A model generated the notes under the pieces. It was not told where the DNA came from, searched no databases, and saw only the letters and a program-made list of their open reading frames with translations. A stretch of DNA of 64,000 bases, from contig NZ_JAMQHS010000007.1 in assembly GCF_023845585.1 (NCBI RefSeq), positions 1-64,000 of the forward strand, in the 5' to 3' direction. Position numbers and translations under genes: made by a program. The stretch's first letter is position 1, and every line of letters begins with the position of its first letter. The stretch comes from Clostridium sp. CMCC3677. Lineage in GTDB: Bacteria; Bacillota; Clostridia; Clostridiales; Clostridiaceae. Positions 33,362 to 42,671 of this stretch are shown here, in pieces.

Positions 33362-34546
33362 CTATATTAATTCTTTAATAACTTTTACAACTTCTCTTGC
33401 TACATATTCTGCATCTTCTAAAGATAATTTTGTGTATACAGGAAGAGAAATTTCATTTTCATATTGTGCATAAGCATTTGGATAATCTTTTATATCATAT
33501 CCAAGGTTTTTATAAAGTGTTAGCATTGGAAGTGGCTTATAATGAACGTTTGTTGCTATTCCCTTTTCTGCTAATCTGCTTATTGCTTCATTTCTCTTGG
33601 CTTCATTAAATCCTTTAACTCTATAAAGATATAAATGATAAGAAGTTTCTGTACCATTATCATCTTTAGTAAATGGTATTATTGAAAAATCTTCTTTTGA
33701 TAATATATTATTATATACCTTAAAGATAGCTCTTCTCTTTTCTAATAGCTTTTCGTATCTCTTAAGTTGAACTAAACCTATTGCAGCACTTATATCTGTC
33801 ATATTACATTTTAATCCATCATTAATGATGTCATATTCCCATGCTCCAGCTTTAAGCTTTGTTAATGCATCTTTTGATTGACCATGCATAGCTGTAAATC
33901 TCATGTATTTTTGTAAATCTTCATGATTTTCAAAGTTATTATCATTGAAAGTAACTGCTCCACCTTCTGCTGTAGTTAAATTCTTAACTGCATGGAATGA
34001 GAAAGAATGGAAGTTACATTGAGATCCAACTCTTTCGCCCTTGTATTTAGCTCCAAATGAATGTGCTGAATCACAAAGTATTATTATATCTTCTCTATTT
34101 TTTTCTTTTAAAACTTTTTTAAGTTCATCATAATCAAAAGGTACTCCGGCAATATCAACTGGCATAATTACCTTTGTTTTCTCAGTTATCTTTTCTGCTA
34201 CTTTATCTATATCCATTTCAAATGTATCTTTTTTTACATCAACATATACTGGCTTAATTCCTCTATGTACAGAAACACTTGAAGTAGCAGTATAAGTATA
34301 AGGAGTAGTTATAACTTCATCTCCTTCTTTTATATCAAAAACCTTAAGAACTAATTCCATAGCAGCTGTTGCACTATTTAATGCTAAAGCCTTATTAACC
34401 TTACAATATTCTTGTATTCCTTCTTCAAATTTAGCAAGTTGAGGTCCTGATGTTATCCATCCTGATCTTAAAACATCACAAACTGCCTCAATTTCTTCTT
34501 CAGTTATATCTGGTGGTGAAAAAGGTATATTCTTTATTTTAGTCAT
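33362..34546 (-). CDS. DegT/DnrJ/EryC1/StrS-family PLP aminotransferase
   Basis: The 394-residue PLP-dependent sugar aminotransferase family protein matches the family's usual length. It shows the N-terminal PFSPPDITEEEIEAV, the SGPQLAKFEE segment, LNSATAAMELVLKV, DSAHSFGAKY (cofactor-binding Asp), SFHAVKNLTTAEGGAV (PLP Lys) and RFTAMHGQS. Such enzymes transfer an amino group to a keto-sugar for surface polysaccharides. No other sugar gene is near, so the substrate cannot be inferred. Ribosome binding site GAGAGGAATG; a terminator follows. Confidence 0.93.
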   Translation of the reverse strand: MTKIKNIPFSPPDITEEEIEAVCDVLRSGWITSGPQLAKFEEGIQEYCKVNKALALNSATAAMELVLKVFDIKEGDEVITTPYTYTATSSVSVHRGIKPVYVDVKKDTFEMDIDKVAEKITEKTKVIMPVDIAGVPFDYDELKKVLKEKNREDIIILCDSAHSFGAKYKGERVGSQCNFHSFSFHAVKNLTTAEGGAVTFNDNNFENHEDLQKYMRFTAMHGQSKDALTKLKAGAWEYDIINDGLKCNMTDISAAIGLVQLKRYEKLLEKRRAIFKVYNNILSKEDFSIIPFTKDDNGTETSYHLYLYRVKGFNEAKRNEAISRLAEKGIATNVHYKPLPMLTLYKNLGYDIKDYPNAYAQYENEISLPVYTKLSLEDAEYVAREVVKVIKELI

Positions 34547-34848
34547 TAAAATTCATTCCTCTCTTAATATGAAAATTTTTTAAATATCTATCTATTAGTA
34601 TAAGAGTAATTTCTTAATTAAAATCTGCTTTTTTTAATTAATGATACTACTTTTTATTTTTATCATTCCTAAACAAATTTATCTCTAGTAATTTTTTATT
34701 AATAATTTAACATCCTATACTAAGTATTTCCTACTTCAATATTTATTATAAACTCCTACCTAAGGTATGAGTCAATAGTAATATTTAATTAGATTTAAAT
34801 TCTTTGTAATTATAATATTATATACTAACGTTTTTTTAAATAAGTTGT

Positions 34849-35051
34849 GTTTTAAATGAGTGTTAATATATGCAATGAGCAAATTGGCATTGTAATTGGA
34901 TTTTGAGAATCCTTTATGAGTATTGTCACATTTACTGCTTGTCTCAATTTTACATTGAGAGCAAGCTAAAATGGGACTATATTCATTTTAGTATTCCTAA
35001 ATTCAATTACTTAGTCCAATATGCTTATGCATATATTAACACTCTTCAAAC
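34849..35051. mobile_element. MITE-like element, copy C
   Basis: This ~203 bp element has subterminal repeats GAGTGTTAATATATGCA ... TGCATATATTAACACTC, near-perfect over 17 bp, and the same core as copy A. It begins about 6 bp after the dynamin gene stop at 35058. The rest of the 34547-34848 gap is AT-rich with no gene visible. Confidence 0.8.
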
Positions 35052-35057
35052 ATAAAT

Positions 35058-36860
35058 TTACTTATTCATTGATATATAGAGGCATCTATGCAATAAGAAC
35101 TCTATTTCTTTTTTTAGTCTTATTAGTTCTTCTCCGCTAATATCTTCTAACTTCTTTTCATCTTCTTTAAATTCTTCATTTAATGCATCAAATAAAGACA
35201 TTATCTCTTCTTTATTAGTTTCTCGTAAAGAATCTAAATATCTTCTTATAGATATTTCTACGTCTTCCGCCCAATTATCTATAGCTTTTAATGAAATCTC
35301 ATTTATCTTCTTTTGCCATGTCAATGAATCATATAAGTAAAATACAGATTCAGTAAAAACAGTTAGATACTTAGTAATAGCCTTTATTGATGAGGCTTTT
35401 ATTGCTTTTAATAAATGTTTTAAATTTTCATGTGCATGTTTATATGATTTAGTATCTACTATATTACCTAATTTATTTAAATTTATATCTTCTGGATTGC
35501 TTATACTATCTTTGTCTTCTTTTGCAGTTGCTTTTCTAAACATTTCTCCAGTTGCTTGTTGTATCTCATCTCCTATGTGTTGCTTTAATACACCTTCCAT
35601 AACTTCTGTGTAAGATGGAATACTTACTTTTATCTTTTCTTCTAATTTAGATATGGCTTCTTTTAATATATCTTCAATATTTTTATCTAAAAGTATTATT
35701 TCACTTTCAATATCTCTCATTAAAGTTTCTGTTTCTTCATTTATTAAATTTGGAACATAATAATTTTGCATTAATGTATATGTCTCTTCTTTTTTAGTCC
35801 ATTTGCTTTCATCATGAACATATTCAGTAATTTTATTTTTTACATCTATTGCAGATTTATCTATAAGTTTAACTGAACTTACTTTTATTTTTGTAAATCC
35901 CCTATCTATAGTAGTTAATATTTCATGCTTTTTATCTAAAAATTCTCCTAGTATATTTAATCGTTCTTCTATACCTTCTTTTTTAGATTCTATATTAGCA
36001 ACCTTAGAGTTAATCTTTATATTACATTCATTTAATATATAATCTTGATAATTTTTCAAACTATTAGCAAGTTCCTCTTTTTTATCATCATCATTAACTC
36101 TTTCATATACATATTCCCAAAGCATAGATGTATCAGGATGTTTTTCTTTATTACTTTCTATAAAGAATGTCTTTGCATCTTTTTTAATACATTTATTAAC
36201 ACTTTTTTTGATTTCCAATATTCTCTTATTATCTTCTGACATATCTTTTGGACACATATTAATTGCTAAAATAACTTCTACATCTTCACTTATTATTTCT
36301 CCAACATATTTTAAAAATTGAAAATCATCATCACCAATTCCAACTTTATAAGATACTACATATATAATAAAATCACTTTGTGGAATAAAGCTTTTTAATG
36401 ATTCCTCATGATATTCTACAAGTGAACCATAACCTGGAGTATCAAAAATTCTCATTCCATTATATTTAGAATTATTAGCTTTTCCAACATATTTAAGCTT
36501 ATGTAAATCCTTATTATAATTTACTAGTAACTTATCAAAGATATCTTTATCTATAACTTGTGTACTCGAATCCTTATTTACAGCTATTAATTTTTCTTCA
36601 TCTTCATCAGATATAACAACTTCAGTAACAACTCCAGTTGTTGGCTTAACACTTTCTAATAAAATTTTATCTTTAAATAATCCATTTATTAATGTACTTT
36701 TTCCTGAGCTTGTCTCTCCTAGCATAACAACATAATGTGAAGGATTCATTATTTTATCTTTAACTAAAAAATTCTTTTCAGTAATATCATCATTTCCTAA
36801 AGTTTTAACAATTGAATCAATACTCTTTTGTCTACTTATACATCTTTCAAAATTATTCAT
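35058..36860 (-). CDS. Dynamin-like GTPase (third of cluster)
   Basis: The 600-residue protein has an N-terminal dynamin-type GTPase: P-loop GETSSGKSTLING (~50), switch Thr in KPTTGVVTEVV, DTPGYGSL (G3, ~138) and AINMCPKD (G4-like, ~200). Long helical regions fill the rest. Two moderately hydrophobic stretches near the end may contact membrane. Bacterial dynamin-like proteins remodel membranes, and some act in envelope stress or phage defence; which applies here is unknown. MITE copy D separates it from the next GTPase gene. Ribosome binding site AGGGGATG. Confidence 0.85.
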   Translation of the reverse strand: MNNFERCISRQKSIDSIVKTLGNDDITEKNFLVKDKIMNPSHYVVMLGETSSGKSTLINGLFKDKILLESVKPTTGVVTEVVISDEDEEKLIAVNKDSSTQVIDKDIFDKLLVNYNKDLHKLKYVGKANNSKYNGMRIFDTPGYGSLVEYHEESLKSFIPQSDFIIYVVSYKVGIGDDDFQFLKYVGEIISEDVEVILAINMCPKDMSEDNKRILEIKKSVNKCIKKDAKTFFIESNKEKHPDTSMLWEYVYERVNDDDKKEELANSLKNYQDYILNECNIKINSKVANIESKKEGIEERLNILGEFLDKKHEILTTIDRGFTKIKVSSVKLIDKSAIDVKNKITEYVHDESKWTKKEETYTLMQNYYVPNLINEETETLMRDIESEIILLDKNIEDILKEAISKLEEKIKVSIPSYTEVMEGVLKQHIGDEIQQATGEMFRKATAKEDKDSISNPEDINLNKLGNIVDTKSYKHAHENLKHLLKAIKASSIKAITKYLTVFTESVFYLYDSLTWQKKINEISLKAIDNWAEDVEISIRRYLDSLRETNKEEIMSLFDALNEEFKEDEKKLEDISGEELIRLKKEIEFLLHRCLYISMNK

Positions 36861-36895
36861 ATATTCATCCCCTTGCTTTAAATAATTTGACTATA

Positions 36896-37103
36896 TTTTA
36901 AAATATATGTTTATATATTCAATATGTAAAATGGCATTGTAATTAGATTTTGAGAATACTTAATAAGTATTGTCCATTTTACTGCTTGTCTCAATTTTAT
37001 ATTGGGAACAAGCTAAAAAGGGACTATAGTTATTTTAGTATTCCTAAGTTTAATTACTCCGCCCACTTTACTTATGAATATATAAACATATCTGCTCTAA
37101 AAC
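36896..37103. mobile_element. MITE-like element, copy D
   Basis: This ~208 bp element has subterminal repeats ATATGTTTATATATTCA ... TGAATATATAAACATAT and the shared core. It lies between the two dynamin-like genes, starting ~13 bp after the stop of the gene at 37116. Confidence 0.8.
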
Positions 37104-37115
37104 ATACTAACTGCT

Positions 37116-38885
37116 TTAAATTAATCCTACATCTTCTTTGACTTCATTTAATATTTTTAAATCATCTTCAAATTCTAATATATTATTTTCACTATAGGCA
37201 TAGTCATATTGTTTCTCTATACTTTGAATATCATCTTTAAAGCTATTTTCTAAATTCTTTCTTAGCTCTTTTATTGAATCATCCATATCTTGTTGTTTTG
37301 CTCTTAAATCATCAAGTATTTCTTCTTTTAAATAGTTTTCTAAATCTTCAACCATAGGCTCTAAATCCCTTAATGTATAATTTGCTCTATTTTCTACTAT
37401 TTCCTTACGAACAAAATCACCTATCAAAGAAAATGCCATTCCAATTCCCATTCCAACAAGTATTCCAAGAGGACCTCCTAATGTTCCTACAGTTCCAAGT
37501 GTCCCTATTAGTCCGCCAGATACCCCTAACAATGATGGTAGCGATTTTTCAAATTTAAATTCACTTTCTTTATTAAAAAATGATATGTTTTCATATTGAC
37601 CATAAAAGCCCTTTATTGTTATACCATTTAATTCTTTGTTAAGGTTTTTTATTAATTCACTTGTTTTATCTAATACTTCATCCATAATATCATTTATAGC
37701 TTTATCCGATGATTCTTTATATATTAAACTTAGTCTTTCTCCATCTACAATCCCTCTATTTATTATGGCTTTTAAATTAGCTCTTAAATTTGTTATTTTT
37801 TCTTTTATAATACTTGAAGCATAATCGATAATCTTTTCCATTTCTTCATATGCATAAGCTCTAATTCTTCTAAAATTCTTTTTATTATCTAAAAGTATAG
37901 CTTTTATTTCTTTAATCTTTTCTTCTTTATTTAAATCATTTTGTTTTTTTTCATTTAAACATAATGTCTTATATTCTTCTATTTTATCATTAATATTTTC
38001 TAATGCTCCTACTATTTTTGAATTTAAAGACTTTTCTAAACCTATATTATATTCTTTAGATACATTTTCTATATTTTCTATAACATTTAATATACCTGAG
38101 TCTTCATAAAGTGTGTTATCTCTAGTAAATTTACCTTTTACCGCTTCATAAACATTAACCACATTTACATTAATTTCTTTGCTTTCGTTATGTTCCGCAC
38201 AAATACTATTTAAAACATATTCATTATGCTCTTTTGCATCAAGTGCGTCTTCATCACTTTCATCATTCCACTTATTTTGAACAAAAATTGTATTTGACAA
38301 TTTAGGCCATAAGGCATTTATAAAATTTCTTTCAGTTCTTGTAATTGGAGGGTTTGTCCTCAACATAAATATTCCAGAAACCAATTTATTTACATAGTCT
38401 AATGTAGTTCTTTGATTTTCAGGTGTTAAACTGCCCACACCTGGAAGATCAACAAGTACTACATTATTGTTTAATACATCGTTTTTATTATATAAGATTA
38501 TCTTAGATACCTTAAGCTCATTTGCCATATTATAATCATTATGAACATATTTCTCTAAATCACATAATTTTATTTCTTTACATTCTTTATCTAAAAAATG
38601 TACTATAGCTTTTTCAGTATCTTCTCCATATCTTACTTCAACAGGTACACAAGTTGTTTCATCAACATCTGTTGGCAATATATTCTCTTCCATTAAAATA
38701 GAATTAAGAAAACTACTTTTTCCAGCACCTTGAATACCTAATACAGGTATTATTATTTCTTTTTCATTTAAGTTGTCAATAAAATGATTAAAATAATCTA
38801 TATAATTTACAGCATTATCTTTATTAAGATATTTCTCTAATAAAAAATTAAATCTAGAATCATTTATTAAATCTACATATTTCAT
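37116..38885 (-). CDS. Dynamin-like GTPase (second of cluster)
   Basis: The 589-residue protein has P-loop GIQGAGKSSFLNSIL (~48), a switch Thr in DETTCVPVEVRYG, LVDLPGVGSL (G3, ~145) and VQNKWNDESDE (G4-like). A helical stalk follows. Near ~440-480 a Gly/Leu-rich hydrophobic stretch (LLGVSGGLIGTLGTVGTLG, then GMGIGMAFSLIG) is a probable membrane-inserting paddle. Start ATG 38885 after AGGAG, 6 bp after the coiled-coil gene, so the two are co-translated. Confidence 0.87.
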   Translation of the reverse strand: MKYVDLINDSRFNFLLEKYLNKDNAVNYIDYFNHFIDNLNEKEIIIPVLGIQGAGKSSFLNSILMEENILPTDVDETTCVPVEVRYGEDTEKAIVHFLDKECKEIKLCDLEKYVHNDYNMANELKVSKIILYNKNDVLNNNVVLVDLPGVGSLTPENQRTTLDYVNKLVSGIFMLRTNPPITRTERNFINALWPKLSNTIFVQNKWNDESDEDALDAKEHNEYVLNSICAEHNESKEINVNVVNVYEAVKGKFTRDNTLYEDSGILNVIENIENVSKEYNIGLEKSLNSKIVGALENINDKIEEYKTLCLNEKKQNDLNKEEKIKEIKAILLDNKKNFRRIRAYAYEEMEKIIDYASSIIKEKITNLRANLKAIINRGIVDGERLSLIYKESSDKAINDIMDEVLDKTSELIKNLNKELNGITIKGFYGQYENISFFNKESEFKFEKSLPSLLGVSGGLIGTLGTVGTLGGPLGILVGMGIGMAFSLIGDFVRKEIVENRANYTLRDLEPMVEDLENYLKEEILDDLRAKQQDMDDSIKELRKNLENSFKDDIQSIEKQYDYAYSENNILEFEDDLKILNEVKEDVGLI

Positions 38886-38891
38886 TAAATA

Positions 38892-39650
38892 TTATCTCCT
38901 CTTTCCAAAAATCCTTGCAAAGAATGATCTATTTCCCCATTCAACTTCTTCTTGTATATTGCTCATTTTCTTATTTAATTTAATTTCCATATCATTTATA
39001 AGATTCATTACTTCATATTTTTCTAACATTTTTTCATGTACTGTATCTAATTTTTCTATAGCTTCACAGCTATTATTTATATTAATCTTAATAGCCTCTT
39101 CTAATAAGCTTACTTTTGTTCCAACTTCATCAATATTAATTTCTTCTATCTTATTTATTATTTCTTCTTTATTATTTCCAGAATTCTTAACCATTTTAAC
39201 TCCTAAAATAGCTAATTTATCTTCTAAAGATTCTATATTTAAATCATTTATTTTCTTTTCTATTGTTCCAACACCCTCTGATAATTTAACTTCTAACTGC
39301 TTATCTGAATCTTCAACACGATCTTTTAACTTTTCTAGAGTTATAGCAATTCTGTTTAAACCACCATTTAAAAGCTTATTATGTTCTTCAGCAATTTCTT
39401 CTACACATTTTGAAATTTTTGATATATTACCACTTATTTCTTCTATTTTTTCTTCTATATCTTCATTACCTTCTCCAAGTTCATCTTTTAATATATTGAT
39501 TTTCTTTTCAAGAGGTTTTAAGTTTTCTTTAAGTTCATCATTTATATTTTTAGATATCCTTGATAAAGACTCTATCATGTCTTGTTGCAATTCATCCATC
39601 ATATTTTTTGTAACTTCATCACATTGTATTAGTAAAGATTTTTTGTCCAT
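38892..39650 (-). CDS. Coiled-coil protein of the dynamin operon
   Basis: The 252-residue protein is almost entirely helical and acidic, with heptad-like repeats (NINDELKENLKPLEKKINIL; EDIEEKIEEISGNISKIS). A basic, aromatic C-terminal tail (RSFFARIFGKRR) could bind membrane. No enzyme motif. It is flanked by dynamin-like genes at 6 bp and ~25 bp distance, so it is probably their scaffold or adaptor. Confidence 0.7.
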   Translation of the reverse strand: MDKKSLLIQCDEVTKNMMDELQQDMIESLSRISKNINDELKENLKPLEKKINILKDELGEGNEDIEEKIEEISGNISKISKCVEEIAEEHNKLLNGGLNRIAITLEKLKDRVEDSDKQLEVKLSEGVGTIEKKINDLNIESLEDKLAILGVKMVKNSGNNKEEIINKIEEINIDEVGTKVSLLEEAIKININNSCEAIEKLDTVHEKMLEKYEVMNLINDMEIKLNKKMSNIQEEVEWGNRSFFARIFGKRR

Positions 39651-39676
39651 TTCTTTGCTCCTTAGTTTTTATAATA

Positions 39677-42184
39677 TTACTTTAAAAAATAGCTCAATAT
39701 TTCTTCTAATGTTTGTTTTTCTTCATTACCGCGAGATAATATATTTCCAAACAACTTAGTTTTTATATCTTTATATTGACTTAATAAAAATCCATCATTT
39801 TCTTGCCCCTCTATTAATGCTAAATTGTAAATAGGATTTTTAGAATTAACTAATACATAGCCAATCTTAGAATTATTTATTCTATTTTTAATTTTTTTCT
39901 TAAACGAGTAAGTGGCTGTAAGTATTTCTTTTATATTATTAGCATTTATAAATTCTCTACTAGAATCTATAACCAAATTTATCATAATATTATTCTTTAA
40001 AACTATATTTTTAAGATTAATATTTTCAAGTATTTGCTTTTCTGAACTACCTATTTGAATTCCATTGAAAAGTAAGTACATATTGTATTCTTTTGAAGAG
40101 TTAATATTTAGTATTTTATTTGTTTCTACTTTATTTTGAGATAATTCATATATTATAGTTATATTATTTAAAGTGTATATTCCTTGTTTCTTTATAATTT
40201 CAAGTTCTTCATCATTTAAATACAAATCATACATTCTAGAAATAAATTTAGATGCAGCCTCTAAATCCCAAGTCCAAAATATTTGATGAGTTTCTTTTTT
40301 AGATATAGATAAAACTTTTTCTTCTATGTAATTACTTATCATTGAATAGCTTTTCTTAAATATTTCATTACTTAATTTATAAAGATTGTAAGAAACATTG
40401 GTTAATTCTATTTCCTCTATATTCAGATTTTTATCTTCATTTTTATTTTCTATTTCTTCATCTAATGTTAAAGCTGCTTCTTCTACATTATTATATTTAT
40501 TCTTCAGCTTATTTCTTATAATCTTTAAGTCCTTTATAACATTATCTATATCATAAAGTTCTATATTTTGCTCTTTCTTCTTTTTAAACTCTTCTTCTAT
40601 CTTACTTATCTCACTATAGAAGAGGCTTAATGAATTACTATACTGTTCGCTCCAATCATAAAGTATACTCATATATTTTCTACTACTTTCATTGCATACT
40701 TTTTTAACCATAAGTATAGTAGCCTCTTTATCTACTACTTTTTCATCATATTCTTGCTTTTCATATCCCCAGTCAGTTTCAAATATATCTGATAAGATTC
40801 TCTTTCCTACATTAAAGAAACCATCTTTTTTTATAAGTTTTACTTTCTCTTCGTATTTGTGCTTAACATATATATCTTCACTTTCCATACTAGGTAATGA
40901 ATATGAGAATCTAATATCAATATTCAGTTTTTCGTATATTTCCTTTTTCTTTTCTTCACACTCTCTTACAATACCTAAAATTTGATTTTCTATCTTTTTA
41001 CTCTTATTATTTATATTTTCTACTATATCTGAATAGCTACTTATTTCTTTTGAATCCGACTCGTTTATTTCTTCTATTGTATTAAGTGTTACCTTATCTA
41101 TAAGATTAATTTTAGATGTTATTTTATCTCTAGATACTCTAAAATCATAATTAAGATCATCAATATCATTAAGTATTTCTTTTATGTAACTTGTATCTTC
41201 TAAATTGCTTCCATCTATGATTTCTTTATCAGTATCAATTATATTGCCAATTCTTTCAACAATACTCCCTTGCCTTTGAATATTTAGTTTTGGGGTAATA
41301 TTTTCAACACACCTATATATAGACTTTATAAAACCTTCAAGATTAGATTCATTATATAAATTATTGTTATTTTTTATTCTTCCATTTAAAGCATTTAAAG
41401 AAGAAATTTGAATAATATCAAACTCTTTATTGCTTGTTGCTTTTTCTAATAATATTTCTGCTCTTTTTTTATGCTTGTCTAATATGATATATTTATTTTC
41501 TTCAACAATGCCATATTTACCTATCTTTTCCTCTATTGAATCTATCATATTTTGAACTAATATTATTTGCTTCTTTTTATCATTTACTATTTTTATTTTT
41601 TCTAAATTAATTTGGTCGCTATTAGCTTTAACAGTAGTTAAAAATACACAAATATCTATTGTTGGTAATAGAATCTCCAAAGTTAATTTTTCATGCATTT
41701 CTAAATTATAAGCATCTAGACCTGGACTATCTATTAACTGAATATTGTCATCTAATAAAAAGTTAGGTGATTTTATATCAATCTGAGCTACATTAAACTT
41801 ATTATTAGAATTTCTATTTTCATCAGCATACTTAGATATAACTTCCATATTTAAATTAGTATCATCATAAACTTCTGGAGATTTATCTTTAAAGTATATA
41901 GTAGCCTGTCTTTTTTCGCCTTTAGACACTGTTATTATTATACTTGAGCTTGGCAAAATAGCTACTGGTAATAGCCTTTCCCCTAGCAATGAATTTACTA
42001 ATGTTGATTTCCCACTGCTTGTTATTCCCATAATAGCAATTCTTATTATATTACTTTTTATTTGTTTTTTACGTTGCTTTAACCATTCAACATCATTACT
42101 GTATCTATTTCTTCTGTATTCATTCTGTTCTAATATATTTTTTATATCTTCAATTGTATCTAATATATAGTTATCTTTATTCAT
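39677..42184 (-). CDS. Large dynamin-like GTPase (first of cluster)
   Basis: The ~835-residue protein has an N-terminal GTPase with P-loop GITSSGKSTLVNSLLG (~55), a switch region (LPSSSIIITVSKG), LIDSPGLDAYN (G3) and ILVQNMIDSIEE (G4-like). Long helical regions follow, and the last ~150 residues fold differently (YSFKKKIKNRINNSKIGYVL). It opens the operon of three GTPases plus a coiled-coil protein. I prefer ATG 42184, six bases after GGAG, to the ATG at 42196. Confidence 0.83.
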   Translation of the reverse strand: MNKDNYILDTIEDIKNILEQNEYRRNRYSNDVEWLKQRKKQIKSNIIRIAIMGITSSGKSTLVNSLLGERLLPVAILPSSSIIITVSKGEKRQATIYFKDKSPEVYDDTNLNMEVISKYADENRNSNNKFNVAQIDIKSPNFLLDDNIQLIDSPGLDAYNLEMHEKLTLEILLPTIDICVFLTTVKANSDQINLEKIKIVNDKKKQIILVQNMIDSIEEKIGKYGIVEENKYIILDKHKKRAEILLEKATSNKEFDIIQISSLNALNGRIKNNNNLYNESNLEGFIKSIYRCVENITPKLNIQRQGSIVERIGNIIDTDKEIIDGSNLEDTSYIKEILNDIDDLNYDFRVSRDKITSKINLIDKVTLNTIEEINESDSKEISSYSDIVENINNKSKKIENQILGIVRECEEKKKEIYEKLNIDIRFSYSLPSMESEDIYVKHKYEEKVKLIKKDGFFNVGKRILSDIFETDWGYEKQEYDEKVVDKEATILMVKKVCNESSRKYMSILYDWSEQYSNSLSLFYSEISKIEEEFKKKKEQNIELYDIDNVIKDLKIIRNKLKNKYNNVEEAALTLDEEIENKNEDKNLNIEEIELTNVSYNLYKLSNEIFKKSYSMISNYIEEKVLSISKKETHQIFWTWDLEAASKFISRMYDLYLNDEELEIIKKQGIYTLNNITIIYELSQNKVETNKILNINSSKEYNMYLLFNGIQIGSSEKQILENINLKNIVLKNNIMINLVIDSSREFINANNIKEILTATYSFKKKIKNRINNSKIGYVLVNSKNPIYNLALIEGQENDGFLLSQYKDIKTKLFGNILSRGNEEKQTLEEILSYFLK

Positions 42185-42671
42185 AATTTTCTCCATCTTT
42201 TATGCTAATTCATGTTATGTATTCATAAATAATCATTTACTGTTATATTACCACAATTGACTACATTTATCTAATTTCTATTTACAAAAAATCATTAAAT
42301 TAACTGTGAAACCTTATATTTTTCTATGTTTTTACATTTTACATATATTTTAGAGGAATTGTTAGATAGACCTGTTATCTTTTCTTATTATTTCTTTAAT
42401 TATTAAGATAAATTACTAATTAATTTCTCATCATAAGTTTAGTTTTTCATATTATTAAAAAAGAAATAAACTAGTTAAATATACTATTAATCTTGTTTTT
42501 TGATTATTAACATTTTTAGATGTAAAAAAATACTATAATAGCATAAAAATAAGCCATGCCTTAAGTAAATGGATATATTATAAATTGTTTTTATAATATA
42601 TCCATTTTCAAAGCATAGCCTAGTTTTTTTGATCCTTACATTTTATAATATTGTTAATATTTTATAATAAG
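42185..42671. other. Intergenic region, dynamin operon to RNase J
   Basis: There is no gene. It contains the RNase J terminator (below) and AT-rich upstream sequence of the dynamin operon in which I could not pick a convincing promoter. Confidence 0.5.
42545..42628. terminator. Large bidirectional terminator hairpin after RNase J
   Basis: The inner arms AATGGATATATTATAAA and TTTATAATATATCCATT are perfect; the outer arms GCCATGCCTT and AAGCATAGCC are imperfect. T-runs lie on both sides (TAGTTTTTTT on plus; TTATTTTTAT on minus). Confidence 0.85.

Noticed and set aside
38959..39759. Long plus-strand open frame (266 codons) opposite the coiled-coil gene
   Set aside because: It mirrors the regular heptad codons of the minus-strand gene, has a low-complexity Ser/Ile/Phe composition and no ribosome binding site.
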